Part shown: positions 22,732 through 30,557 of the stretch, one piece after another
Numbering within the stretch: position 1 is the first letter of the stretch
How the letters are laid out: the number at the start of each line of letters is the position of its first letter
NCBI GenBank assembly: GCA_958449715.1
Contig: CAUDIU010000012.1
Location: 1-30,757, forward strand
DNA from: an uncultured Clostridium sp.
GTDB taxonomy: Bacteria; Cyanobacteriota; Vampirovibrionia; Gastranaerophilales; Gastranaerophilaceae
Length of the DNA: 30,757 bases
Direction of reading: 5' to 3'
Translations under genes and position numbers: made by a program
The notes under the pieces: generated by a model
Told to the model about the DNA's origin: nothing
The model's database searches: none
Seen by the model: only the letters and a program-made list of their open reading frames with translations

Positions 22732-23781
22732 ATGAAAATCTCAACACTCTGTAAATATGTAGACCAGCCTATGATTTTGAATAAATTGGATGAAAAGATG
22801 CCTGCATTATTGATCGGAGCAGGTGGTGCTTATGGAGTAGTTGATTCTTTTCGTAATGCTAAAAAAGATAAAAAACATGCAAAACAAAAATTTATTCAAA
22901 ACGCAATAGTAATCTCAAGTACAATTGGTGCATCATTACTGGGTACAAGAGGATTAAAAATTGGCGGGAAAAAGATTTTTAACGGGTTAATGGAAAGAGT
23001 CCATTTCTCTGAATTGCAAAAAGTTCATACAGAGGCGGTTGACGGATTTATTAAAAAAGCTAAGATTAAAGATGAAAAAATCTTAGGGATTTTGCGTACT
23101 GCTAAATTAAAAGAATTATCTCCAAAACAAATAGATACATTAATCAATAAACTTCCTGAATCTCCTGCGAAAAAAGAGCTTTTCAGTGTAATTTTACCTG
23201 AAAAGAAAAATCTAAATTCAAAGGAGATTTTTTCTGAAATAAAAAGGTTGTCTCTTTTAGGTCTTATACCGGTAGTCGGTGGTGTGACAGGCGGTATTAT
23301 AGCGGATAAAACTACACATAAAATCACTAGAAAAGGAACGGCCGATAAGGTCAAAGAGGGCTTATACCAGTATCTTGCAAATATCTTCCTATGTAATGTA
23401 GGTGCCGGTAGTGCCCTTTTTCTTTCTGAAAAGTTAGAAAAAGCAAAGAAAATTAAACCGCTTACTCCTATGAAAAAATTAGCTGTAATACTTACAGGAA
23501 TTACGGCAACAGGAATTATTGGCGGAAGTTATATTGCAAATTTTGTGAGCAAACATTGTATTAATCCGTTATTTGGTGAAAAAAATAATAAAAAAGGATT
23601 GTATAATGAACGCAGACCTGAAGCTTTAGATATTGCTCTGCACGCTGATGATATAGCAACTGCAGGGATTTTATCAGGTTTTAAATGGATTGAGCCTGCA
23701 TTACCTTTTATGTATTTTATATCAGGTTATAGGGCAGGTATCGGATACAGAAATGCGGGTACAAAAACAGTTAACAGCTGA
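22732..23781 (+). CDS. Multi-pass membrane protein of unknown function, probable metal-regulator target
   Basis: 349 residues, not recognised. About six hydrophobic, glycine-rich segments are visible (about 23-39, 60-75, 175-192, 218-234, 249-268 and 305-325). A lysine-rich soluble stretch (about 100-170) separates the first two from the rest. No transporter signature such as NRAMP (DPGN) or ZIP was found. AAGGAT precedes the ATG. The gene is alone between the palindromic promoter and a hairpin at 23834. Because the operator overlaps its promoter, it may take part in metal handling or metal-stress response; this rests on context only. Confidence 0.6.
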   Translation: MKISTLCKYVDQPMILNKLDEKMPALLIGAGGAYGVVDSFRNAKKDKKHAKQKFIQNAIVISSTIGASLLGTRGLKIGGKKIFNGLMERVHFSELQKVHTEAVDGFIKKAKIKDEKILGILRTAKLKELSPKQIDTLINKLPESPAKKELFSVILPEKKNLNSKEIFSEIKRLSLLGLIPVVGGVTGGIIADKTTHKITRKGTADKVKEGLYQYLANIFLCNVGAGSALFLSEKLEKAKKIKPLTPMKKLAVILTGITATGIIGGSYIANFVSKHCINPLFGEKNNKKGLYNERRPEALDIALHADDIATAGILSGFKWIEPALPFMYFISGYRAGIGYRNAGTKTVNS

Positions 23782-23833
23782 AACTTAATCAATAAATGCA
23801 AATCTTTTCTACACACCTTCTTATACAAAAAAC

Positions 23834-23856
23834 AGCCTCTGTATTTTACAGGGGCT
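23834..23856. terminator. Intrinsic terminator, mainly for the minus-strand acetyltransferase
   Basis: A 10-bp stem (AGCCTCTGTA / TACAGGGGCT, one G-T pair) with a TTT loop. Read on the minus strand it is followed by a run of six T, fitting the ferritin-acetyltransferase operon; the plus-strand T tract is weaker. A second short hairpin, AGTCAGTT/AACTGGCT (23871-23894), lies next to it at the gene end. Confidence 0.75.
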
Positions 23857-23893
23857 TACATTTATTTTAAAGTCAGTTGCTGAATAAACTGGC

Positions 23894-24373
23894 TTATGCT
23901 TCCATTATGTAATCGTCCATTACAAAACCTGAGCCTATATCGGTTACAACTGAATCTATTGTTTTAAATCCCCATTTTTTATAGGCATTAATTGAGCTTA
24001 TATTATGTTTGTTTACTGTGAGTTGAATTTTTTTGCCGTTTGCAAGTTTTTTTATTTCTTCAAAGGCTTTTGTGCCAAGTCCTTTATGTCTAAAATCTTT
24101 TTGTATGTATAATTTTGATAAAAATAAGTAATCTTTTTTGTCTGATATTCCAAAATATCCTGCTTTTTGACCATCTTGGATTATAAAATAATATGTGTAA
24201 TTTTCATTTTCAATTTGCTTATTTATAGCGTGTTCTGATTGAAAATTTTCTACCATGTAATCAATTTGTTCAGGAGAAAGAATGCAAGTCCAGTATTCAT
24301 GCCAAATAGCATAAGCCAGACTTGCAAGTTCTTTTATATTTTGTTTTTCAACTTTTTCAATTTTAAAATTCAT
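23894..24373 (-). CDS. GNAT-family N-acetyltransferase
   Basis: 159 residues. The acetyl-CoA motif A is LSKLYIQKDFRHKGLGTKAF (about 87-106), with RHKGLG as the pyrophosphate loop, and motif B follows as TVNKHNISSINAYKKWGFK. The substrate is unknown. Its ATG overlaps the ferritin stop codon by one base (TAATG), so the two are coupled, with ferritin first. Confidence 0.85.
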   Translation of the reverse strand: MNFKIEKVEKQNIKELASLAYAIWHEYWTCILSPEQIDYMVENFQSEHAINKQIENENYTYYFIIQDGQKAGYFGISDKKDYLFLSKLYIQKDFRHKGLGTKAFEEIKKLANGKKIQLTVNKHNISSINAYKKWGFKTIDSVVTDIGSGFVMDDYIMEA

Positions 24374-24882
24374 TATCCGATAACAGGTTGTACAAATGTT
24401 CTTGTCGCTAAGTCTTTATCAAGCATTAATAGAGCTTTTTTGTCATCTCCGATAAGTTTTAATGTAGCTAATACATTACCTACGTTATCTTCTTCTTCAA
24501 CTTGTTCTTTTAAGTACCAGTTTAAGAATGACATTGCTGCACGATCTTTTGTTTCTTCTGCTACATCCATTAGAGCGTTAATTCTTGATGTAACATATTC
24601 TTCATGTTCCAAAACTTGTTCAAATACAGCAAGAGGAGATTCCCAATCAGTTTCTGGTTTGTCAATAGCTTCTAATTGAACATTTCCACCGCGTTGGTTC
24701 AAATAATCAAACATTCCTAATGCGTGTGCATGTTCTTCTTGAACTTGTACAGACATCCAGTTTACAAAACCTTTAAGATTTAATCTTTCAAAATATGCTT
24801 GCATTGAAAGATATAGATATTCTGAATATAATTCTTTGTTAATTTGGTCGTTAAAAGCTTTTTCTAATTTTTCATTAATCAT
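24373..24882 (-). CDS. ftnA: Ferritin (bacterial FtnA type)
   Basis: 169 residues from ATG 24882, preceded by AGAGAGG; a TTG further upstream is less likely. The four-helix ferritin fold is clear and the ferroxidase-centre residues are intact with E. coli FtnA numbering: Glu17 (NKELYS), Glu50 and His53 (QEEHAHAL), Glu94 (LEHEEY), Glu126/Gln127 and Glu130 (KEQVEEE). It oxidises and stores iron as a 24-mer in the cytoplasm. It is coupled to the acetyltransferase gene. The palindrome found at 22702 was not seen upstream, so control by the nearby metal regulator is not supported by the sequence. Confidence 0.95.
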   Translation of the reverse strand: MINEKLEKAFNDQINKELYSEYLYLSMQAYFERLNLKGFVNWMSVQVQEEHAHALGMFDYLNQRGGNVQLEAIDKPETDWESPLAVFEQVLEHEEYVTSRINALMDVAEETKDRAAMSFLNWYLKEQVEEEDNVGNVLATLKLIGDDKKALLMLDKDLATRTFVQPVIG

Positions 24883-24999
24883 TTTATGCCTCTCTTTCAA
24901 TTCTTAATTTTATCACTAAAAATGGATTTATAAACTTTTGTTAATAAAAATTTTATTTTTAGGCAATTTTAAAAATTCATATCAGTTATAAAAATCACT

Positions 25000-25638
25000 A
25001 TGGCTATTAATATTCAAAACAATTATATGTATCGCTATCAATGCGGAAATTTACAATCAGGTAATGGAAATGTAAAATTAAACAAACCTTCTTTTACAGG
25101 TGCAGGAGATATTCAACGACTTACTCATATGAATATCGGAATGATGGGTGAGGGTTTTATCGGGCATGTTCTATTAAAAAATGCTACAAAAGGTACAGAT
25201 GAATTTGTAAATGTTTTTAAGCATTTTGATTGTGGACATGAACGTTATTATTTGAAGAATAATAAAGATGAATTAATCGGTGAATTTTTAGCTAAAATTA
25301 ACAAATATTTTAACTATGACAAAATTATGTATAGGGAAGATCCAAGTCATGTTTTAGTTGATGATTTAAGAAATTATTCAATGCCTAATACACCTTTTTG
25401 GAATAAAAATTTAGATTATTACAAAGGTGTTGGAACAAGATTACTACAAATTGCTCAAAGACGAAGTGATGAAGCTCAATGTGTCGGAAATATCAGATTA
25501 AATGCTATGCCTGAGGCTAGAAGATTTTATACAGAAAAAATCGGAATGGTAAAAGATCCTAATAATCCGTATAGTGGAATGTTAATTATTCCTGCTGACA
25601 AAAAAGAACCTCTTTCAAAAATGTATGGCGGATTATAG
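25000..25638 (+). CDS. GNAT-like protein with a lineage-type N-terminus
   Basis: 212 residues. The C-terminal part has an acetyltransferase-like segment: DYYKGVGTRLLQIAQRRS (about 140-157, with a GxGT acetyl-CoA loop) and NAMPEARRFYTEKIGM (about 168-183). The N-terminal 35 residues are asparagine-rich with no helix, ending in KPSFTGAG. The middle is not recognised. The ATG has no Shine-Dalgarno, and TATAAA (24987-24992) ends seven bases upstream, giving another leaderless-type start. It precedes the amylase-like gene by 25 bases on the same strand. Confidence 0.68.
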   Translation: MAINIQNNYMYRYQCGNLQSGNGNVKLNKPSFTGAGDIQRLTHMNIGMMGEGFIGHVLLKNATKGTDEFVNVFKHFDCGHERYYLKNNKDELIGEFLAKINKYFNYDKIMYREDPSHVLVDDLRNYSMPNTPFWNKNLDYYKGVGTRLLQIAQRRSDEAQCVGNIRLNAMPEARRFYTEKIGMVKDPNNPYSGMLIIPADKKEPLSKMYGGL

Positions 25639-25663
25639 AAAAATTTAATTAATATTTCAGGGA

Positions 25664-27034
25664 ATGAAAATTTTTCCTAAATTGGTTATAAATAATCATG
25701 TTATGGGAAAAAATGCTGTAAATAATTTATTAAAAGCTCTGGGTGAAGATACAAAATTAATTCAGGATTCTTTTAGTAATTATATTGCTTTCCATGGGAT
25801 TGGCAGTGCTTATAATAAACGCTGGCTTGGGAATGTTGTACCATCCGACGTTTTAAAATTGTCTGTAAAACAAGCTGTGAATATTATTATGACGCTTGTC
25901 GAGGACGGAAAATTCTATGATAATTTCCCGGATGAGATAAAAACTCCGAATTATGGTGATAATTGGGGGCGTTTTGCAAATTATATTGAAATTAATGACA
26001 GAGCAATTGCAACTATGGACAATGGCTGTACTTGCAGCGGAATTTTGAGTTGTATAAAACTTCTTTGTGCAATACCACCGTCTGCAAAAAGTTGGGCAAA
26101 TTGTATTATTTTATCTCAAATTTGGCAGAATATTTATGGTGATGCTTATGAAAAAGGGCCTTTTGAAGAAAATTCTATATATGCACTAAGATTAAATACA
26201 TCATATAGTGATAATGTGATAGATTATTCTATTGCAGATAAAATCCCGCCTGAACAACAATTAAAAGCATTTGTAGATTTAGCACATTTTAGGGGAATAA
26301 AAGTCGGGTTTCGTCATGTAATTTCTGCAGATCAAATAAAAATCGCGAGAGATTATAAAGATGATGAAACTTTTAATTGGGGTAATCCTGAACATGTGGA
26401 AATTTATATAAATGAATGTGTAAAACTTATGAATTTAGGTTTTGAATGTATGTTTATAGATTCTGCAAAACATATTGGCGGTTATGATATGGAAAATTAT
26501 ACAGGTGTCGGGGCTTTGCCTGAATATCAACAGATGCAGTATATTTTGAATGAAATAAGATTGCGTTCAGGAAAAACTGATATTAGTTTTGTCGGTGAAA
26601 AAAGTTCTGATGATTTTGAAAGATTTGAAAATATGGGACTTAATGCCGGAACTGATTATATTACAGGAGATAACTTTGAGGCAGTCAAAGAATTGTCTGC
26701 AAATTTGAGTTATTCAAGAGATTATGCTCCAGGGGTCGAAGTTACAAACGATAATTATATTGGCGGACTTTCATATGATCAAAAATTAAATAGAATTAAT
26801 ACAGTTCTTTTTGGGTTTTATCAGGCGAGTGATAAATTACCGAGTTTTATGCAAATGGATGATTTATTCCCGCTAAGGTATGATACAAATACTCATCATC
26901 TTATGATGACTAATCCTTCATATTCTGCTGATGGCAGCACTTTGAGTCATTGGGAAAATCTTTTTGCCAAAGATGATGGGAGATTATACAACAAAATGGT
27001 TGGAGAACTTTTTGCTTATGCGTTAGGTATGTGA
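25664..27034 (+). CDS. Divergent alpha-amylase-fold (GH13-like) protein, incomplete active site
   Basis: 456 residues. A TIM-barrel glycoside-hydrolase pattern is recognisable: 'LAHFRGIKVGFRHVISA' corresponds to the amylase strand beta-3 motif (AHxRGIKVIxDxVxNH), but its Asp, Asn and His are lost. 'MFIDSAKHIGG' corresponds to GFRxDxAKH with the nucleophile-position Asp266, but Phe replaces the Arg. 'FVGEK' gives a candidate acid/base Glu312. The block IV His-Asp is not obvious (QMDD). No signal peptide is visible, so it would be cytoplasmic. AGGGA is unusually close to the ATG. It may be a pseudo-enzyme or a separate subfamily acting on a stored glucan; family assignment is moderate. Confidence 0.55.
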   Translation: MKIFPKLVINNHVMGKNAVNNLLKALGEDTKLIQDSFSNYIAFHGIGSAYNKRWLGNVVPSDVLKLSVKQAVNIIMTLVEDGKFYDNFPDEIKTPNYGDNWGRFANYIEINDRAIATMDNGCTCSGILSCIKLLCAIPPSAKSWANCIILSQIWQNIYGDAYEKGPFEENSIYALRLNTSYSDNVIDYSIADKIPPEQQLKAFVDLAHFRGIKVGFRHVISADQIKIARDYKDDETFNWGNPEHVEIYINECVKLMNLGFECMFIDSAKHIGGYDMENYTGVGALPEYQQMQYILNEIRLRSGKTDISFVGEKSSDDFERFENMGLNAGTDYITGDNFEAVKELSANLSYSRDYAPGVEVTNDNYIGGLSYDQKLNRINTVLFGFYQASDKLPSFMQMDDLFPLRYDTNTHHLMMTNPSYSADGSTLSHWENLFAKDDGRLYNKMVGELFAYALGM

Positions 27035-27052
27035 AAATTTAGGAGTTTAATT

Positions 27053-27301
27053 ATGGATAAAAATTTGAAAAGTATTTTAAAAGTTACTGCATATGCAGGG
27101 ATTATGACCGCAGGTATTATTGCATTTTTAGTTTATATGGCGAAACAGCGTAAGAAAGATATGAAAAATCGTATGATTTTAATCGCAAGACAAATTGATG
27201 CAGATATAGTAAATACCCAAAGAAAAATTTCACCTAGATACCATGAAAAAAATCAAAGAAAATATGATGAATTATGGGGAAATGGGAACTTGAATAATTA
27301 A
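27053..27301 (+). CDS. Small single-helix membrane protein of unknown function
   Basis: 82 residues. One transmembrane segment at about 10-29 ('VTAYAGIMTAGIIAFLVYMA') is followed by a lysine/arginine-rich cytoplasmic-type tail (KQRKKDMKNR) and a polar C-terminus. TAGGAG precedes the ATG. It lies 18 bases after the amylase-like gene, before a strong terminator, and is probably in the same operon. Confidence 0.62.
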   Translation: MDKNLKSILKVTAYAGIMTAGIIAFLVYMAKQRKKDMKNRMILIARQIDADIVNTQRKISPRYHEKNQRKYDELWGNGNLNN

Positions 27302-27304
27302 TAA

Positions 27305-27333
27305 AAAATGCGTCATATTAGACGCATTTTTTT
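27305..27333. terminator. Bidirectional intrinsic terminator
   Basis: A 10-bp perfect stem (AAAATGCGTC / GACGCATTTT) with a six-base ATATTA loop, a T tract on the plus strand and an A tract that serves the minus strand, placed between two convergent genes. Confidence 0.93.
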
Positions 27334-27336
27334 ATT

Positions 27337-27912
27337 TTATAAAAGGTTTACAAGTCCTGTTGAATGATCAAAATGACATTTTGCTATTCGCAATTTTTCA
27401 TTTTTTACAGCTTCATTAATAATTACAGAATGTTTCATCAAATAATTTTCAACCCATTTTGTATGTTCTTGAGCGAAGAAATTGTGGCATGAGATATCTT
27501 CATCTTTATCAAGTACAGGATATACACATTTTAAGATTGATGAAAAATCTTTCATAGGTTCAGGATAATGCTCTTTTGCGTATTTCATCACACCGCAGTC
27601 ATCGTGGCCTAAAAGTATTAAAAGCGGAACTTGCAGTTTTTTTACTGCATATTCAATGCTTTCAATAATATTTGGTCCTGTAGTCATTCCAGCTACTCGA
27701 ACAACAAATAATTCACCTATTCCGCAGTCAAAAATAATTTCAGGAACTACTCTTGAATCTGAACAGGTAAGTACACAAGCATAAGGTTCTTGATGAAACG
27801 CGTATTTTTGTAATGTTTCAAGACTCATGTTTTTAGTTGTAGGAGTCCCGTTTACGAAATTTTTGTTTCCTTGTAATAATTTATCCAGTTCTTTTTGTGC
27901 TTTTTCTTTCAT
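27337..27912 (-). CDS. Beta-class carbonic anhydrase
   Basis: 191 residues. Zinc ligands and catalytic dyad are complete: Cys50-Ser-Asp52-Ser-Arg54 (TCSDSR), His103 and Cys106 (GHDDCG). It interconverts CO2 and bicarbonate in the cytoplasm. TVxNIIE-type residues (GPNIIESIEYA) also match. The ATG lacks a Shine-Dalgarno and a good promoter ends seven bases before it. It lies alone on the minus strand. Confidence 0.95.
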   Translation of the reverse strand: MKEKAQKELDKLLQGNKNFVNGTPTTKNMSLETLQKYAFHQEPYACVLTCSDSRVVPEIIFDCGIGELFVVRVAGMTTGPNIIESIEYAVKKLQVPLLILLGHDDCGVMKYAKEHYPEPMKDFSSILKCVYPVLDKDEDISCHNFFAQEHTKWVENYLMKHSVIINEAVKNEKLRIAKCHFDHSTGLVNLL

Positions 27913-27919
27913 AAGTGAT

Positions 27920-27947
27920 ATTATAACTTATTTTATCTAAATTTCAA
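27920..27947 (-). promoter_or_regulatory. Promoter of the carbonic anhydrase gene (leaderless geometry)
   Basis: On the minus strand TTGAAA (27947-27942), a 16-base spacer and TATAAT (27925-27920). Seven bases later is the ATG at 27912, so the mRNA should have essentially no leader. Confidence 0.72.
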
Positions 27948-28019
27948 GTTGTTAATAATATTAGTTTTTAAGGCAGTTTTGTTTATGCTAGAATAGAAAA
28001 AGTGATTAGGAGAGAAATT

Positions 28020-29696
28020 ATGGAAAAAACAATAAATTTTATAAAGAAACATAGTGATTTATTCATATTTTTAGGCTTGTTACTTATTTGTTACTTTGTA
28101 TTTTTCTTTAACATAGGTAATTATGCTTTGATGGATGTTGATGAAACTCGTTATGTTTCTATGGCTAGAGATATGTTTCACAGCAAAGATTTTTTGACTT
28201 TGTATTTAAACGGAGAGTATTTCTTTGAGAAACCTCCTCTTTATTTTTGGGGTGAATGTTTGTCATTTGCAATTTTTGGAAAGATAAATGAATTCACTGC
28301 AAGATTTCCTGTTGCTTTGTATGGAACTTTATCTACTTTAATAGTTTATTTTACAGGTAAAAAGATTGTATCAAGAAGATTTGGATTTATTTCTGCCGTA
28401 ATTCTTGCTACTACTCTTGAATTTGTAATGTTAGCTAAATTTGCAATATTAGATATTGTAGTTACAACTTGTGTTGGATTTTCTGTAATGTTTGGATTTT
28501 TGACACAGTTTGTTCAGGATAAAAATAAAAAATATTTCTGGTGGTTATTTTATATCTTTTCAGGTTTGGCTGTTATGGCTAAGGGAATTCCAGGATTTGT
28601 AGTTCCGTTTGCTGTTATGTTTTTTGTAACTATTGCAAACAAAACTTTTAAACAGGTATTTAGACCACAGTATATTTTACCTGGTTTTTTATTGTTCTTT
28701 TTAATTGTTGTACCTTGGCATTTGATTATGTTCAAGATTCACGATCCTCTATTTTTTAGAGAATATATTATAAAACATCATTTGGAAAGATTTTTGAATT
28801 CCAATGAAATCAATAGAGAACAACCTTTTTATTTCTATTTTATCACTGTATTATGGGGATTAATTCCTTGGGTATTCTCTGCAATTGCTGTTGGAATTAC
28901 TAAACTTAAATCATTTAAAAAATTTGCTGTTGAGAATTTATCTGACAGACATAAATTTTTATTGTTTAACGTAATTGCATTTGCAGTTACAATGTTATTT
29001 TTCTCATCATCAAGTACAAAATTGATTACATATATTTTGCCTGTATATTTCTTTACAGCATTTATTATGGGTGCGTTGTGGGAAAGTTATGTATTTGATG
29101 AAAAATATAAAAAGCCTGTAAATTTATCGGTTTATATTTTAGGCGGAATTTGTATTTTTGCAGGTGTTGTGACTTGTTTTGCAAAATATGTGCTTCCTTC
29201 TCAAGTATATTCTGATTTGCTTATCATAAAATGGTTTTGTATAAGTCTTGTAATTATTTTTGGTATTTTAAGTATTTTGTGTGCAGTGAAAAATTGCAGA
29301 AAAGGTGTATTTGCCTGCTATGCTCTTTTAATAATAATTACTTCAGCATTTGGTACAAAACTATTTTATAATATGGATTATGAATTTGGGCAAAATGATT
29401 TGATGCAATTTGCAAAATATGCAAAAGAAAATAACAAAAAAATTGTTGTTTTAAATAATGAACGTAAGTATTCTGTTTTATATTATTACGGTTCTCCTGT
29501 AGATAAAAATACAAAAAGCAGAGTGTATTTTATTTCTCAAGACGATAAAGAAGAAATGGCAAAACTAGGGCATATTCTTGATGATAGAGATGTTGTTGTA
29601 GTTGTAAGGGAAAAACAAATGCCACAGGTGGATAAAACTCTTGATTTTGATATAATATTAGATGGAAGAAAATATTCACTTGTGAAAGTTCATTAA
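28020..29696 (+). CDS. GT39/ArnT-like membrane glycosyltransferase
   Basis: 558 residues from ATG 28020, chosen because TTAGGAGAG sits at good spacing, while an earlier in-frame GTG at 28002 overlaps that site. The first loop contains the conserved acid-rich motif DVDETRYVSMARDM (about 40-53 of the protein), then FFEKPPLYFW, both typical of ArnT/PMT-fold transferases that take sugars from polyprenyl phosphate. About eleven to twelve hydrophobic helices follow, with a C-terminal soluble segment of about 100 residues. It probably glycosylates an envelope lipid or protein on the outer face of the inner membrane. An extended -10 (TGCTAGAAT, about 27986-27994) precedes it. Confidence 0.87.
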   Translation: MEKTINFIKKHSDLFIFLGLLLICYFVFFFNIGNYALMDVDETRYVSMARDMFHSKDFLTLYLNGEYFFEKPPLYFWGECLSFAIFGKINEFTARFPVALYGTLSTLIVYFTGKKIVSRRFGFISAVILATTLEFVMLAKFAILDIVVTTCVGFSVMFGFLTQFVQDKNKKYFWWLFYIFSGLAVMAKGIPGFVVPFAVMFFVTIANKTFKQVFRPQYILPGFLLFFLIVVPWHLIMFKIHDPLFFREYIIKHHLERFLNSNEINREQPFYFYFITVLWGLIPWVFSAIAVGITKLKSFKKFAVENLSDRHKFLLFNVIAFAVTMLFFSSSSTKLITYILPVYFFTAFIMGALWESYVFDEKYKKPVNLSVYILGGICIFAGVVTCFAKYVLPSQVYSDLLIIKWFCISLVIIFGILSILCAVKNCRKGVFACYALLIIITSAFGTKLFYNMDYEFGQNDLMQFAKYAKENNKKIVVLNNERKYSVLYYYGSPVDKNTKSRVYFISQDDKEEMAKLGHILDDRDVVVVVREKQMPQVDKTLDFDIILDGRKYSLVKVH

Positions 29697-30232
29697 TGTT
29701 AAAAAGATACGAAAAATTTCTTGAAAAATTAGATAAAAGATTTGAGCGTTATTTTGAAGAACAGTGCGAGTTTATAAAATGTAAACCGGGCTGTTCTGCT
29801 TGTTGTGAAATTGGTCAATATCCATTTTCGCGACTTGAGTTAGAATATTTGATGTCAGGATTTGTAGAGCTTCCTTTTGGGGTAAAGCATAAAATAAAAG
29901 AAGAAATTAAACGATTGAAAAAAGAAAAGCCAAAATGGTATAAATGTCCGTTTTTAATCGATAATATGTGTTGTGTATATAAATATCGCGGGATTGTCTG
30001 CAGAGCTCATGGACTTGCTTGGTATGATGAGGAAGCAAACAGAATAAGATTGCCTTACTGCGTGAATAAGGGATTGAATTACAGTAAGGTTTTCGATAGA
30101 GAAACTGGCGAAGTCCTTTTGCAAAACCCGATTAAAGAACGTTTACGTATTGATACTATATTGAGAAGTCCTGAAGCCGAACAATACGAGCTTGAATGCG
30201 GTGAAATCAGACCTTTAATCGATTGGTTTTAA
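29696..30232 (+). CDS. YkgJ-family cysteine-cluster protein
   Basis: 178 residues. The CxxxCxxCC zinc/iron-chelating pattern is at Cys29, Cys33, Cys36 and Cys37, and a second group (KCPFLxxNMCCVYKYRGIVCRAHG) in the middle completes the family signature: Cys, CC and Cys near residues 82-103. Function of this family is unknown; metal binding is assumed. Start and stop overlap the glycosyltransferase gene by one base (TAATG), so the pair is coupled. It converges on the small HTH-like gene, with only ten bases between stops. Confidence 0.82.
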   Translation: MLKRYEKFLEKLDKRFERYFEEQCEFIKCKPGCSACCEIGQYPFSRLELEYLMSGFVELPFGVKHKIKEEIKRLKKEKPKWYKCPFLIDNMCCVYKYRGIVCRAHGLAWYDEEANRIRLPYCVNKGLNYSKVFDRETGEVLLQNPIKERLRIDTILRSPEAEQYELECGEIRPLIDWF

Positions 30233-30242
30233 ATTTTTTAGT

Positions 30243-30455
30243 TTATTTGTCTTCAACAAATTCAATTCTGTAACCAAGTTCTTTTAATATTAATTCAACA
30301 TCTCTAATTGTAATAGTTTTTCTGGATATTTTTGATGAGAGATTGTTGCTATTGAATGTTGGATTATTAGTTTTTTCACTAATGATTTCACAAACTTTTT
30401 TAAAAGTTTGTCCTTTTTTGGAAACAATACTATTTATTTCGTTTCGGATATTCAT
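30243..30455 (-). CDS. Small helix-turn-helix-like protein
   Basis: 70 residues from ATG 30455. The track of predicted helices (NEINSIVSKKG, FKKVCEIISEKT, NNLSSKISRKTI, IRDVELILKELG) and the ending 'ELGYRIEFVE' resemble short Cro/CI-type regulators in which the protein ends with a beta-strand after the last helix. ATG 30464 is also in frame, but it lies within the TATAAT box (30468-30463), so 30455 is the better start and gives a leaderless mRNA. A perfect 11-bp inverted repeat lies 31 bases upstream of the start codon. Confidence 0.55.
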   Translation of the reverse strand: MNIRNEINSIVSKKGQTFKKVCEIISEKTNNPTFNSNNLSSKISRKTITIRDVELILKELGYRIEFVEDK

Positions 30456-30485
30456 AATAAACATTATAATTTTAGTTGCATTACA

Positions 30486-30519
30486 ATGCTATATATGTTA
30501 TTATTATGATATATAGCAT
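30486..30519. promoter_or_regulatory. Inverted repeat between divergent genes, possible operator
   Basis: ATGCTATATAT (30486-30496) and ATATATAGCAT (30509-30519), perfect arms with a 12-base spacer, in the 102-bp gap between the small HTH-like gene and the 30558 gene. Its position over the -35 regions suits an autoregulatory operator. The A/T-rich arms also allow chance occurrence. Confidence 0.5.
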
Positions 30520-30557
30520 AATCTAATGAATTAAAGCATAATAATGTAAAGGGATAT

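Noticed and set aside
24883..24999. A copy of the 22702 operator controlling ferritin
   Set aside because: No sequence similar to GTTAGTCTAGACTAAC is present upstream of the ferritin gene.
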